A stretch of DNA of 64,000 nucleotides, taken from the NCBI GenBank assembly GCA_024688365.1, contig JAILEG010000011.1, positions 1 to 64,000 of the forward strand. The letters are read 5' to 3'. Origin of the DNA: Prevotella sp. (GTDB lineage: Bacteria; Bacteroidota; Bacteroidia; Bacteroidales; Bacteroidaceae). Within the stretch, counting starts at the first letter, position 1, and every line of letters begins with the position of its first letter. The notes beneath the pieces are model-generated. The model did not search any database. It was not told the DNA's origin and saw nothing but the letters and a program-made list of their open reading frames with translations. This document shows, piece after piece, positions 53,683-63,010 of the stretch. Made by a program: the position numbers and the translations under genes.

Positions 53683-56600
53683 TTAGAACTTAACCTTCAA
53701 ACCTACCGTATAGATACGCTGTGAAGGATAGCGGTAATTGTCAATTCCCTGCAGGAAGACACTCTGTCCCTGTGCGCCGACCTCTGGATCGTAACCGTCA
53801 TAACCACAGATAGTAAAGAGGTTCTGAATGTTCCCATAGAGCTGTACCCATTCCAGGTTAAGCGGCGACAGCCACTTCTTAGGCAGGTTCCAGGCAAGGG
53901 AAATGGTCTTCAGACGGAGGTAGGAGCCACTCTCCACGAAACGGTCGCTTACACGGTTGTTATCGTTCAGTGAGGTCCCGGCAGCACTGATACGCTGCAC
54001 ACTGGCTGATGGATTGGACACATAGACGTTGGAGATGTCAGTAGCCGACCCGGCAGGGTCAATCAGATCCACCCGTGCATAATTGGCAACACGGCTCATC
54101 TTGTTTCCATATCCCTGGGTATTGGTATGCTCCATTGCCACGAGGTTGTAAATGTCGCCACCTACAGAGCCATTAAGGAAGAAGCTGAACTCAAAGTTCT
54201 TCCAGGTGATAGTATTGTTCAGACCGAAAGTGAAGTCAGGGTTAGGGTCACCGATATAGGTACGGTCAGCCTCAGTAATCTTTCCATCCTTATTGACATC
54301 ATCATAGATGAAGTCACCGGCCCAAATAGAGTTCTGGGCAATAGGCTGGAGATTTCCGTTCGTGTCAACCGGACGAGCCACCGGCACCTTGTTGCCTGAT
54401 GCGTCAAGGAGGAACTCACCCAAGCTGTTCTTCTGATAGAAGTCACTCTCATTCCTGAACATTCCGATGACCTTGTAGCCATAGAAGCGACCTACCGGGC
54501 CGCCCACCTCAGAGAGTGTGTAGGTATTGGTTCCGATGGTTCCTGTAAGAGTGGAATTCTCACTGTTCAGCCTCGTGACACGGTTGCGGTTGAAGGAAAG
54601 GGTTGCCCCTGTGCGCCACTGAAGGTTCGGTTTGGAGATATTGACGGTGTTCAGCGTGAACTCGACACCAGTGTTCCTAAGGGCACCTGTGTTCACCCAG
54701 GGAGCTGTCATTCCCAGCCAGTCGTTGTTGATGACGTATGACGGTAATGCAGCCTGCATGAGAAGGTTCTTCGTCTGCTTGTAGTACCAGTCAACGATGA
54801 ACTCCAGACGGTTCTGGAAAGCAGCGAAGTCGAGACCGATATTCCATGAGTTGGTACTCTCCCACTTCAGGTTGGCATTGGCGAAGTTGCCTGGATAGTA
54901 ACCAGTTCCCCATGCAGTCGGCGTGTTTGCCATTGTCGCCCCATAAGCATAGGACGCAGAACTCTGGTTGCCGACGAGACCCCATCCCAGACGGAGCTTC
55001 AGGTTGTTGAGCCAGTGAACGTCCTTGAGGAATTTCTCATTGTTGATACGCCATGCGAGAGCCACTGATGGGAACCAGCCCCAGCGGTTGTTCTCACCAA
55101 AGCTTGACGAACCGTCAGTACGCAGCGTTGCGGTAAGAAGGTAACGGTCAGCGAAGTTATAGTTCAGACGGCCGAAATAGGACTCGATACTCCACTGTGT
55201 ACCGTCATCACCGCTGTTGGTTGACGATGAGCTGTCACCCGCATTGAGCGAGTGGATGGCATCAGAGATATATCCCTTGCGGGTACCGGACAGACTCTCC
55301 CAGTTGCCCCACTGTGCCTCATGGCCAAGCATAGCCTGGAAATGGTGATCCCTGTTTATATCGAAATTGTAAGTAGCATACTGCTTGAAAGAATTGTATT
55401 TACTCAGAGTCTTCGTGCGCGTACTCTGGCTTTCATTACGGATGTTGCCATAAGCATACTCCGGTGTGAAGTAGTAAGTGTTGTTCCATCCACGGTTGCC
55501 ACCATACTCAACGCGGATGTTCAGCCCCTTCAGCGGCATGATATTGGCGAAGACGTTGTAATCCAGCTGATAGTTATTCGTCTTGTTCTCCTTCATCTGC
55601 GCCTCAAAGAGCGGGTTGCTGTAGTAGGTGGAGTTCGTATCCATCTGAGGGAAGCCGTACGTTCCGTCCGGATTGCGTGGCGCAACGTCAGGGAACTGGC
55701 TGAGGGCTGTCGAGATGACATTCCCCTCGGTGAAGGTAATGAGTTGCTTGGTGTTGGCATAGGCCGTGTTCACACCCACCTGCAGCCATTTGGTTATGTT
55801 CGTGTCAAAGTTGGCACGGAAGCTGGCACGGGTAAATCCGGAGCCGATACCGACACCGTCCTGGTCAAGATACCCACCACTCAGAGAATAGTGCATGTCC
55901 CTTGAGCCACCATTGATGTTCACGTTATGATTGTGCATGAATGCCGTCTGGAACAACTCACGCTGCCAGTCGGTACCATTGGTGAGCAGTTCAGGATGGG
56001 CATAGTCCTCACGCTCGCCCCATCCTTGGATAGCCGCACGTACATTATAGAAGTCGGCATACTGCGGAAGATTCATCACGTCAAGATACTTCGGCATTTC
56101 CTGCCATCCCACGTATCCCTCGTACTGAATCTTGGCCTTGCCTTCCTCACCGCGCTTGGTCGTAATCATGACGACACCATTGTTGGCACGTGAGCCATAG
56201 ATAGCCGTTGCTGAAGCATCCTTCAGCACCTCGATGCTGGTGATGTCCGATGGGTTGATACTTGACAGCACTGACGTGTTGGAGGAGGTGTTGCCGCTCA
56301 TGGCGATACCATCGACCACATAGAGCGGCTCATTGCCGTTCAGCGAGTTGATACCACGAATCTGGACGGAGATTCCACCGCCCGGCGCACCGGAGTTCTG
56401 CATGACCTGCACACCGGCAATACGTCCCTGCATTGCCTGCTCCAAAGAGGTATTCACACCTTCTTTGATGGTTTTCTCGTCAATAGACGATACCGAGCCC
56501 GTCAGGTCAGAGCGTTTCATCGTACCGTAGCCGACAACGACAACCTCATCCAGATTGCTGGCGCTGCTGCGCAGCACCACATCCAGACGTGACTTGCCTG

Positions 56601-56853
56601 TCACATCAATCGTCTGTGACTTGTAGCCCACATACGAGATGGTGACGGTTTTCTTACCCGCAGGCACCTGAATGGTGAAGTTACCGTCCAAGTCGGTGAC
56701 CCCACCACTATTCGTACCTGTGACCTGCACTGTTGCTCCGATAATAGGCTCACCGTTGGCATCACCGTCTGAGACGGTTCCGGTCAACGTTTTCTGAGCA
56801 TAGAGCTGGCACGTCGCTAAGACGGCCATGAATAGCATCAATAACTTTTTCAT
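53683..56853 (-). CDS. susC: SusC/RagA-family TonB-dependent outer-membrane transporter
   Basis: The protein has 1056 residues: signal peptide (ending ATCQLYA), carboxypeptidase-regulatory-like domain (GTVSDGDANGEPIIGATVQVTG), the TonB-box-like LDEVVVVGYG, plug with SLEQAMQGRIAGVQV and PLYVVDGIAM, and the 22-strand barrel ending RIYTVGLKVKF. It imports oligosaccharides with SusD, driven by TonB. It is the first gene of the SusC-SusD-SusE-GH5 operon; a -7 element lies at 56965-56972. Confidence 0.97.
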   Translation of the reverse strand: MKKLLMLFMAVLATCQLYAQKTLTGTVSDGDANGEPIIGATVQVTGTNSGGVTDLDGNFTIQVPAGKKTVTISYVGYKSQTIDVTGKSRLDVVLRSSASNLDEVVVVGYGTMKRSDLTGSVSSIDEKTIKEGVNTSLEQAMQGRIAGVQVMQNSGAPGGGISVQIRGINSLNGNEPLYVVDGIAMSGNTSSNTSVLSSINPSDITSIEVLKDASATAIYGSRANNGVVMITTKRGEEGKAKIQYEGYVGWQEMPKYLDVMNLPQYADFYNVRAAIQGWGEREDYAHPELLTNGTDWQRELFQTAFMHNHNVNINGGSRDMHYSLSGGYLDQDGVGIGSGFTRASFRANFDTNITKWLQVGVNTAYANTKQLITFTEGNVISTALSQFPDVAPRNPDGTYGFPQMDTNSTYYSNPLFEAQMKENKTNNYQLDYNVFANIMPLKGLNIRVEYGGNRGWNNTYYFTPEYAYGNIRNESQSTRTKTLSKYNSFKQYATYNFDINRDHHFQAMLGHEAQWGNWESLSGTRKGYISDAIHSLNAGDSSSSTNSGDDGTQWSIESYFGRLNYNFADRYLLTATLRTDGSSSFGENNRWGWFPSVALAWRINNEKFLKDVHWLNNLKLRLGWGLVGNQSSASYAYGATMANTPTAWGTGYYPGNFANANLKWESTNSWNIGLDFAAFQNRLEFIVDWYYKQTKNLLMQAALPSYVINNDWLGMTAPWVNTGALRNTGVEFTLNTVNISKPNLQWRTGATLSFNRNRVTRLNSENSTLTGTIGTNTYTLSEVGGPVGRFYGYKVIGMFRNESDFYQKNSLGEFLLDASGNKVPVARPVDTNGNLQPIAQNSIWAGDFIYDDVNKDGKITEADRTYIGDPNPDFTFGLNNTITWKNFEFSFFLNGSVGGDIYNLVAMEHTNTQGYGNKMSRVANYARVDLIDPAGSATDISNVYVSNPSASVQRISAAGTSLNDNNRVSDRFVESGSYLRLKTISLAWNLPKKWLSPLNLEWVQLYGNIQNLFTICGYDGYDPEVGAQGQSVFLQGIDNYRYPSQRIYTVGLKVKF

Positions 56854-56964
56854 CCGAAGTTTTTAGGTCTTAGTGTTTATTATTATACATTTCTATATCA
56901 GCATTCGGTCCTCGGAATTTTATAAAATGCAGTCCGTGTCCCAGATGCTGACAGGTTACGGTTG

Positions 56965-56972
56965 CAAAGTTA
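56965..56972 (-). promoter_or_regulatory. Putative -7 element of the susC operon
   Basis: On the minus strand TAACTTTG is an exact match to TAnnTTTG. Transcription would leave a leader of about 105 nt before the susC ATG. The -33 box is not at the usual distance, which would fit activator dependence. Confidence 0.5.
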
Positions 56973-57391
56973 AGGCATAATTATCAAAAAGTATTATGAA
57001 ATATTTTGTGATACTAATACTATTCAGGCAACATGCCTTTTCCTTCTGTCACAAGGACTAGGACAACCTGCCTTTTCACATGAAGCTGACCAGCCTTAAA
57101 AGGCAAGCTATCCCGTTTTCAAATACGTGGACTTGCCCGACCTGGAAGAATACTGTATCATTTTTGTCCGAAATCCGCTCAAACGGCATCCCTGACTATG
57201 CCTGCAAAAACAAGCCGCTCTCCTCCAGGCAGACCTAATCAGAACAATCGTCCTGCCGGGGCCCGCGGTGTTTACAATCATACATCATAGCAGCATCTGC
57301 CCTACACCGGTCACCGAAAACAATGGGAAGAAGGCCACAAGCCTGTCAGCCATCTGTGTAAAGACCAACTTTAGCCAAACTGAACACACCG

Positions 57392-57422
57392 GAAAAAGGG
57401 CTATCCTCACGGACGGCCCTTC
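57392..57422 (-). terminator. Intrinsic terminator after the GH5_7-like gene
   Basis: Read on the minus strand, AAGGGC (57421-57416) pairs with GCCCTT (57401-57396), and GTCC/GGAT extends the stem inside; TTTTTCC follows. It lies about 250 nt after the GH5_7-like stop. Confidence 0.6.
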
Positions 57423-57668
57423 TGCTTGTCAAATGTTTCAAATGACTGCTATTTAACCAAATACTTTCTTCTAACTTATATCTCAATTGCGACCTTGCTG
57501 ACATACAGCGGAAACTCACCCCTGTCATACATGCCAGGCAAAGCCGGAAACCGTTCATTATCTGCTTGCAAAGATAGCCTTTATTTACGAAAAGAGATAA
57601 TACTTTTTTGTTAGGTCTTTGCATTATTTGGGAAATCAGCCCCCGAAAGGACTGATTACAAGCCAGTC

Positions 57669-58946
57669 TTACTTTATCTTCGCCATACGCCTCACCTGCT
57701 GACGGACAACCTTCAGCGTCGACTTGTCAGACAGGAACACACTGTTCAGCCCCTGCTGCTCCTGCGCCGGATCACCCGTATAGTCATCGCCTGGCTGCCA
57801 GCGCTCATGGCGTGGCTTGGCATAACCTCCCCAGCCCCAGAAGTTGCAGCCGGCAAAAAGGCCTCCCTGCTCTGCATTGTCAGCCACCAGGCTGAACACA
57901 TACTTATAATAGCCGTCACGAGCCTTCGTCTGACTCTTCAGCGAGAAGGAGAATCCATCACGGGGATAACCGAACTCCTCCATTACCAGCGGCTTCTGCA
58001 GGCGGCTGCAGATGGCCAGGTGGCGGTTGATGTAGTTGCGGGTGCTGTCACAGCTGCGGTCAAGATCCTCACTGAGGTGGTCCTTCCTGGCCCATGACCA
58101 GTTGTAAGGCCAAAGGTGAACATTGCAATAATCTATGTTCCTGTCAGCACAGATACGCTCGTAGGCTGCATAATCTCCCTCGCATCCCCAGGCTCCCTCG
58201 CTGCCCACGCTGATGAGGTGGTTGCCGTCCAGGCTGCGGATGAGCGCACTTGCCTCTGCAAGCCACTTCTCAAAATCGGGCAAAGCCTCGGTGGAGAAGG
58301 CACGTGGCTCATTGCCTATCTGCCATGACATGATGGCTGGGTCGTCGGCATATCGCTTCCCTGTGTAGCGGTTGGTACGGCCAAGGATGAAGCGTACGTA
58401 GTCATAGAACAGCAGGTGGGCCTTCTGATTGGAGGCGAACTTGCTGGCATAGTTGATATAGGTGCTGTAACCATCCCTGTTCGGACGGGGACAAGGGCCC
58501 TCGCCCGCCCACTCCAGGTAAGTGCCATAGCCGCCGCTCCATTCCCAGGAGTTGTTCAGATACAGCACCGCCACCATCTTCCGCTTGCCCATCTCCATGA
58601 GCAGATAGTCGAGCCCGGCAAGGATGGTGTCATTATAGACACCGGGACGCTGCTGAAGCGTCGGCTCTACCTTGTCCGACACACCTGGCAACCCATCCGA
58701 GCCAACCAGGATACGCAGGTTGTCAATCCCTGTCGCCTTCATCGCATCCAGCTCCCGGCAGAGCCTCTTTCGGTCGCCACCCTGTCCTTCCGAGCCGAGG
58801 ATTGCCCCATACCAGAAGTTCGTACCCACATAATAATAAGGTTTCCCGTCACGCATGAAGCGCCCATTCACCACTTTCACAAAGTCACCTGCCATCAGGT
58901 TCATTGTCATTGCCATAGCCACAATAGCTAAAATTATTCTTCTCAT
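57669..58946 (-). CDS. Endo-beta-1,4-mannanase, GH5_7-like
   Basis: The protein has 425 residues with a signal peptide (MRRIILAIVAMAMTMNLMAG); the frame is open to 58973 but the ATG at 58946 gives the cleaner signal. Mannanase features are GTNFWYGAILGSEGQGGDRKRL near the start, acid/base Glu in SWQIGNEPRAF (residue 213) and nucleophile Glu in LVMEEFGYPRD (residue 324). The GTNFWYG and NEPR patterns are typical of Bacteroidota GH5_7 beta-mannanases. No lipobox is seen, so it may be periplasmic or secreted. It follows the MFS gene by 50 nt. Confidence 0.92.
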   Translation of the reverse strand: MRRIILAIVAMAMTMNLMAGDFVKVVNGRFMRDGKPYYYVGTNFWYGAILGSEGQGGDRKRLCRELDAMKATGIDNLRILVGSDGLPGVSDKVEPTLQQRPGVYNDTILAGLDYLLMEMGKRKMVAVLYLNNSWEWSGGYGTYLEWAGEGPCPRPNRDGYSTYINYASKFASNQKAHLLFYDYVRFILGRTNRYTGKRYADDPAIMSWQIGNEPRAFSTEALPDFEKWLAEASALIRSLDGNHLISVGSEGAWGCEGDYAAYERICADRNIDYCNVHLWPYNWSWARKDHLSEDLDRSCDSTRNYINRHLAICSRLQKPLVMEEFGYPRDGFSFSLKSQTKARDGYYKYVFSLVADNAEQGGLFAGCNFWGWGGYAKPRHERWQPGDDYTGDPAQEQQGLNSVFLSDKSTLKVVRQQVRRMAKIK

Positions 58947-58996
58947 TTTCTGCCATTTATAGTTTTCGTTCATATTTCGTCACCATCCTGCACCCA

Positions 58997-60466
58997 TTAT
59001 CCTTCACTGCATCTCCACAGCTGCGTCATGTCCTCGAGGCTTTTCCCCTTCGTCTCCGGCACAAGCCGCCAGACAAACAGGGCCGCCAGCACGCAAATGA
59101 CACCATAAAGCCCATAAGTGAACCAGTGACCGAAGTCATCACCAGGTGCCAGGTGCATGTTGAACATCGGCACAAAGGTTGAGCTGACGATGAAGTTGAA
59201 TATCCACTGGAACGCCACAGCAACAGCTACCGCCGCTCCACGGATGGTATTGGGAAATATCTCAGCTATCAGCACCCAGCAGACAGGCCCCCAAGAGAAC
59301 ATGAAGCTGGCTGAGTAGACCATGATAGAGAGCATTGTCACGATGCTGAGAGAGGTGTTTCCAAAGGTGACAGCCACACCAAAGGCTCCCACAGCCATTC
59401 CTATGGATCCCCATACGAGCAGCGGCTTGCGTCCCAGCCGCTCAACAGTGAACACGGCAACCAGCGTGAAAAGGATATTCACCACACCCATCATCACGGT
59501 CTGCATCATCGGATTATCCATACCCATGTCGGCAAAAATACGCGGTGCGTAGTAGAGGACGGCATTGATGCCCACCGCCTGCTGGAACACACTGAGCATG
59601 ATACCCACAAATATGCAGAGGAAACCGTAAGCGAAAAGCCGCTCGGTCTTCACGGTGATGGTGTTCTTGATCTCGGCAAGTGTCTCCTGTGCCACGCTCA
59701 AGCCATTGATACGAGCAAGAACGCCAAGAGCCTTCTTGTCCTGCCCGGTCATGACCAGGTAACGTGGGGTCTCGGGGACAAAGCAGATGAGGACCGTGAA
59801 CAGCCCTGCCGGCACACACTCTGACCCGAACATATATCGCCATCCCGTCTCAACGGTCCACTGCGCATCGGCCCAGTTGGCAATGGCTCCGGCTGCATCG
59901 TACACGGGATTGGCATGATGGCCAAGAATAATCAGGTTGACGAAGTAAACCACCAACTGACCGAAGATGATGGCAAACTGATTCCAGCTGACCAACATTC
60001 CACGGATATTGCTCGGTGCCACCTCGCCAATATACATCGGGCAGATGGCCGATGCCATACCAACACCTATACCGCCCAACACCCTGTAAAGGTTGAACAC
60101 CACAAGCAGCGTCCACGTAGCCTGCCCCTTTGGCAGGATTCCGAAAGTCTCCGGCTGCATGCTTCCCCAGGCGGAGACAAAGAAGCAGACACCGGCGAAC
60201 ACCAGTGACCGCTTACGGCCCAGCCGGCTGGCGAAGAATCCGGACACTGCCGAGCCGACGATACAGCCTATCAGCGCACTGGACGAGGTGAAACCATGCA
60301 GGAAATCGGTGTACTCAAAGTCGCCTGCTCCCCTGAAGAAAGCCTGCAGGCCTTTCTCCGCACCCGATATGACAGCCGTGTCATATCCAAAAAGCAGCCC
60401 GCCCAGCACGGCCACCATGACTATTGAGATAAGGTAGGGACGACTGCCCTGTTCTTTCTTTTTCAT
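58997..60466 (-). CDS. MFS sugar porter (XylE/GLUT-like)
   Basis: The protein has 489 residues with 12 helices. Sugar-porter motifs are LFGYDTAVISGAEKG, SRLGRKRSLVFAG, RVLGGIGVGMASAICPMYIGEVAP, QQAVGINAVLYYAPRIF and VPETKGKSLEDM. It imports a monosaccharide (mannose, glucose or similar) with protons. It may take up free sugars from mannan breakdown; the substrate is inferred from the locus only. The start is placed at 60466; a Met eight codons upstream is also possible. Confidence 0.93.
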   Translation of the reverse strand: MKKKEQGSRPYLISIVMVAVLGGLLFGYDTAVISGAEKGLQAFFRGAGDFEYTDFLHGFTSSSALIGCIVGSAVSGFFASRLGRKRSLVFAGVCFFVSAWGSMQPETFGILPKGQATWTLLVVFNLYRVLGGIGVGMASAICPMYIGEVAPSNIRGMLVSWNQFAIIFGQLVVYFVNLIILGHHANPVYDAAGAIANWADAQWTVETGWRYMFGSECVPAGLFTVLICFVPETPRYLVMTGQDKKALGVLARINGLSVAQETLAEIKNTITVKTERLFAYGFLCIFVGIMLSVFQQAVGINAVLYYAPRIFADMGMDNPMMQTVMMGVVNILFTLVAVFTVERLGRKPLLVWGSIGMAVGAFGVAVTFGNTSLSIVTMLSIMVYSASFMFSWGPVCWVLIAEIFPNTIRGAAVAVAVAFQWIFNFIVSSTFVPMFNMHLAPGDDFGHWFTYGLYGVICVLAALFVWRLVPETKGKSLEDMTQLWRCSEG

Positions 60467-60672
60467 ATTTAGGTTCTGTTCTATGATCATAGTTTCAAGT
60501 TTTAATTATTATTGCCAGGCATATCCACCTCGGCACATTTTTTCAATACTCTCTTTTATATTACGTTTTACCATGCGTTTTCCCTAAATCATCCACTATT
60601 TTTCCCTTCATCCTATGGTCATAGCCTCTTGTCCAAGCCTGGTTGCACTCCTGGTGTCCCCCAATCAGCCAG

Positions 60673-60732
60673 TACTCCACCTAAAGTACCCGAATACTCC
60701 ACCTAAAGTAGTTGAATACTTTGCCTAAAGTA
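60673..60732. repeat. 22-bp-period palindromic repeat array, copy 3
   Basis: Units TACTCCACCTAAAGTA at 60673-60688 and 60695-60710 are identical; a third, TACTTTGCCTAAAGTA, is at 60717-60732. Spacers are 6 nt (CCCGAA and GTTGAA). The preceding AATCAGCCA is the reverse complement of a word flanking copy 1. Confidence 0.9.
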
Positions 60733-60905
60733 TTGTACAAGAGGCCATGAGCCAGGTTATAGTCGGCAGCTTTCACATGGGGAGGCAAAGACCCATTTAG
60801 GATGAATATGTACAAGATATTGCAGCTATTCAGCAAAACAGCCATTGCCGAATAACTATCAAAAGACCATTAAACAATAAATTTATATTAATAACAAAAT
60901 AAATA

Positions 60906-60938
60906 TTTGGTTTATTTACTACGAATTGTTATTTTTTG
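60906..60938 (+). promoter_or_regulatory. Putative promoter of the leader peptide and propeller gene
   Basis: TTTG at 60906-60909 is followed after 20 nt by TATTTTTTG (60930-60938), one T longer than TAnnTTTG. The first ATG is at 61002. Confidence 0.45.
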
Positions 60939-61001
60939 CAATACGAATTAGCTAACAATCCGAACTAATCCGCATAAAACAAGGGATTTAAATTTTTTCG
61001 T

Positions 61002-61073
61002 ATGAAAAAGCTATTTTTGTTAGCCGCGCTGATCTGCAGCATGTCACTAACCGCAAAAAACGATAGACAATGA
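61002..61073 (+). CDS. 23-residue signal-peptide-like leader peptide
   Basis: The frame encodes MKKLFLLAALICSMSLTAKN plus DRQ and a stop. It has the basic start and hydrophobic core of a Sec signal peptide and ends a few residues after a possible cleavage site (LTA). Its TGA overlaps the ATG of the next gene (ATGA at 61070-61073), implying translational coupling. It is either a true short coupled peptide or the remnant of a longer small secreted protein such as the NVEALA peptides that accompany BF3164-type propeller genes; that link is inference. Confidence 0.5.
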   Translation: MKKLFLLAALICSMSLTAKNDRQ

Positions 61074-62851
61074 ATAGACTCACCACACTGATATTTCTTC
61101 TGTCATTCTACCTGTGCGGTTTTGCCCAACAGCGGGATTATGTCAAGGAAATGGAAGAAAACGACCTACAGATTCGCCAAGAGCCCTCTACGGAAGAGTT
61201 CTTGGCGAACTACTTAAAAGCAGCAGGCATCCAGGAGGACACTGTATATGCCATACTTTTCACCCCTAACTCATGCCCACGATGCGAGGTTGCCATACCG
61301 AACCTTTACAGACTGCTGAAGAGCAACTCTCCCCAAAACAAGATGCTCCTTATCACCGTCTATGAGGACTCCATTGCAGCAAAACGCTACAACAGAAAGA
61401 TGAAGCATGTCGCAGACTACTATTTGTACGATGTTAAAAATGAATATAAGAAGATTTTCAGTTTTAACTCAGATGACATGATGGGGCTTTACGTGATGAA
61501 ACTTTATCCCAAAAGCGGAATCATGGTCACAGGTGGGCACTACACGGTGTTAGGAAAAGACTTTGTACGGCAGCTGAGAGCCCGCAAGGAAAGACTTGCG
61601 CCCCACATTTACGAAAGCACACTCATTCATCATGAGGTGAAGGACTCTGTCAAGGTATCAGGCATCCACAGGAATTGGAAATACCAGGACATGGCGATAG
61701 ACGCTCCTGCTGACCAGATCATGTCTACCGTCTACGATGCCCCAAGGTTTGAGAAAGGCTACTTCTTCTATTCTGACATGCTGAACAACGGCATCATGCT
61801 CTTCAAGGAAGAGGGAAACCGCCTGAAGTTCAAGGCTCTTGTCGAGGCTGACAGTATAGAGAAAGAACGCTTTGTCGACATCCCAAGGGACCTATACCTT
61901 CAGCAGAAGCGGCAGGGAAACGTCTTCTACATAGCTCTATCCCCTATCATAACCGATGACGGGAAACTGGCCGTGTCCTATTCCCTCCCTCACATCACAG
62001 GCGTGAAAGAGGGGGATGATTATTCGTTCTCTTTCTACAATGCACCAGCCATCATCATCAGAGACCTGAACACCCTTCAGCCCTCTCCGATGATCAGCCT
62101 GGACTTTGATCTGGAACACTCCAAGTTTTTCTATCAGCATTTCACCTTCGACATCTTCAACCATAAGGTATGGTTGGGGTGCATGAAGCTGACATGGCCT
62201 ATGGACGGCTACACGAAGGAGGATCTGGCTGACGACATAGAGTTAAACTCATTCGACGACCGTTTCTACACTACATCCAACCCCATCATGGCCGCTTTCG
62301 ATTCCAGGACAGGCAAGCTGCACGGACGATACGGAAAGATGGAGGAAAGCCAGCGCAGGAGCAAGACGGGCTATTTCTTCAAGAACACCGTCTACACCCA
62401 CTGCGGCAAGGACTTTCTCTATGGGAATGGCTATACAGGCATCCTCTACCTGAACGACAGCGCACATGTCGGGAACAGGGACAGGATGTACAAGGTGTTT
62501 GACATTGACCTGAACGACATTCCGGCACCCGACTCCACAAAGTTCTTCACCTACGAGTATGGCACTTATTACGACCGTGTGTTCTGCCGTAACATCATGA
62601 CCATGCAAATGGATGGGCAGCACATCTACTGCCTCGTCAGATATGGCATGCCAAAGGATGTGTCCGTAGCTGGCAACAGGTACACGTTCGTGGTCATCGA
62701 CCGGAAAGACGGAGAGCGGAAGGAATATATCCTCCCCAACTATACTGATGCCAAGAGCCTGGGATATGGGCTGACCAACAATGACGGGAAGGTGACACCG
62801 TTCGTCTTTATGAAAGACGGACAATCGCACTTCCTCAGACTATTGAACTGA
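61070..62851 (+). CDS. Secreted protein with thioredoxin-like N-terminus and propeller-like body
   Basis: The protein has 593 residues with a signal peptide (MNRLTTLIFLLSFYLCGFA). Residues 55-130 look like a thioredoxin-fold segment with a CPRC dithiol: YAILFTPNSCPRCEVAIPNLYRLL. From about residue 200 the chain has repeated beta-strand blocks (FFYSDMLNNGIMLFKEEGNRLKFKALVEAD; NVFYIALSPIITDDGKLAVSY; HTYCLVRYG-like) that suggest a beta-propeller of the Bacteroidota 6-bladed kind. The function is unknown. It starts within the stop codon of the leader peptide. Confidence 0.7.
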   Translation: MNRLTTLIFLLSFYLCGFAQQRDYVKEMEENDLQIRQEPSTEEFLANYLKAAGIQEDTVYAILFTPNSCPRCEVAIPNLYRLLKSNSPQNKMLLITVYEDSIAAKRYNRKMKHVADYYLYDVKNEYKKIFSFNSDDMMGLYVMKLYPKSGIMVTGGHYTVLGKDFVRQLRARKERLAPHIYESTLIHHEVKDSVKVSGIHRNWKYQDMAIDAPADQIMSTVYDAPRFEKGYFFYSDMLNNGIMLFKEEGNRLKFKALVEADSIEKERFVDIPRDLYLQQKRQGNVFYIALSPIITDDGKLAVSYSLPHITGVKEGDDYSFSFYNAPAIIIRDLNTLQPSPMISLDFDLEHSKFFYQHFTFDIFNHKVWLGCMKLTWPMDGYTKEDLADDIELNSFDDRFYTTSNPIMAAFDSRTGKLHGRYGKMEESQRRSKTGYFFKNTVYTHCGKDFLYGNGYTGILYLNDSAHVGNRDRMYKVFDIDLNDIPAPDSTKFFTYEYGTYYDRVFCRNIMTMQMDGQHIYCLVRYGMPKDVSVAGNRYTFVVIDRKDGERKEYILPNYTDAKSLGYGLTNNDGKVTPFVFMKDGQSHFLRLLN

Positions 62852-62981
62852 CACGATTCCACTTCCTGCCGCAAGCGCGGAAGCGGAGCCACCACGGCAA
62901 AGCCTGTTCCCGACACGTGCTTTTTGCCATGATGGCTTTCCTTTTCTATCTTCCTTGGCCCGTTTTCTCACATTTATTTGC

Positions 62982-62989
62982 TAACTTTG
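62982..62989 (+). promoter_or_regulatory. Putative -7 element of metF
   Basis: TAACTTTG matches TAnnTTTG and ends 21 nt before the ATG at 63011. A TTG lies at 62955-62957, slightly far at 24 nt. Confidence 0.45.
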
Positions 62990-63010
62990 TAGCCAAATGT
63001 ACAGTAGCGC

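Larger units (their letters stand above)
56854..57668. other. Long intergenic region upstream of susC
   Basis: This 815-bp gap holds the susC -7 element (56965-56972), a terminator for the GH5/MFS transcript (57392-57422), and AT-rich sequence at 56990-57010. A 62-codon frame at 57268-57456 has no family look. I see no RNA gene. A transcription factor site for the locus would be expected here. Confidence 0.6.
60467..61001. other. Intergenic region between divergent genes at the edge of the mannan locus
   Basis: This 535-bp gap holds the repeat array at 60673-60732, an AT-rich stretch (60860-60960) and the likely promoter for the downstream plus-strand genes at 60906-60938. I find no clear -7 element for the MFS gene. 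Confidence 0.6.

Noticed and set aside
57268..57456. 62-codon open frame upstream of susC
   Set aside because: It has random-looking composition and overlaps the terminator of the neighbouring transcript.
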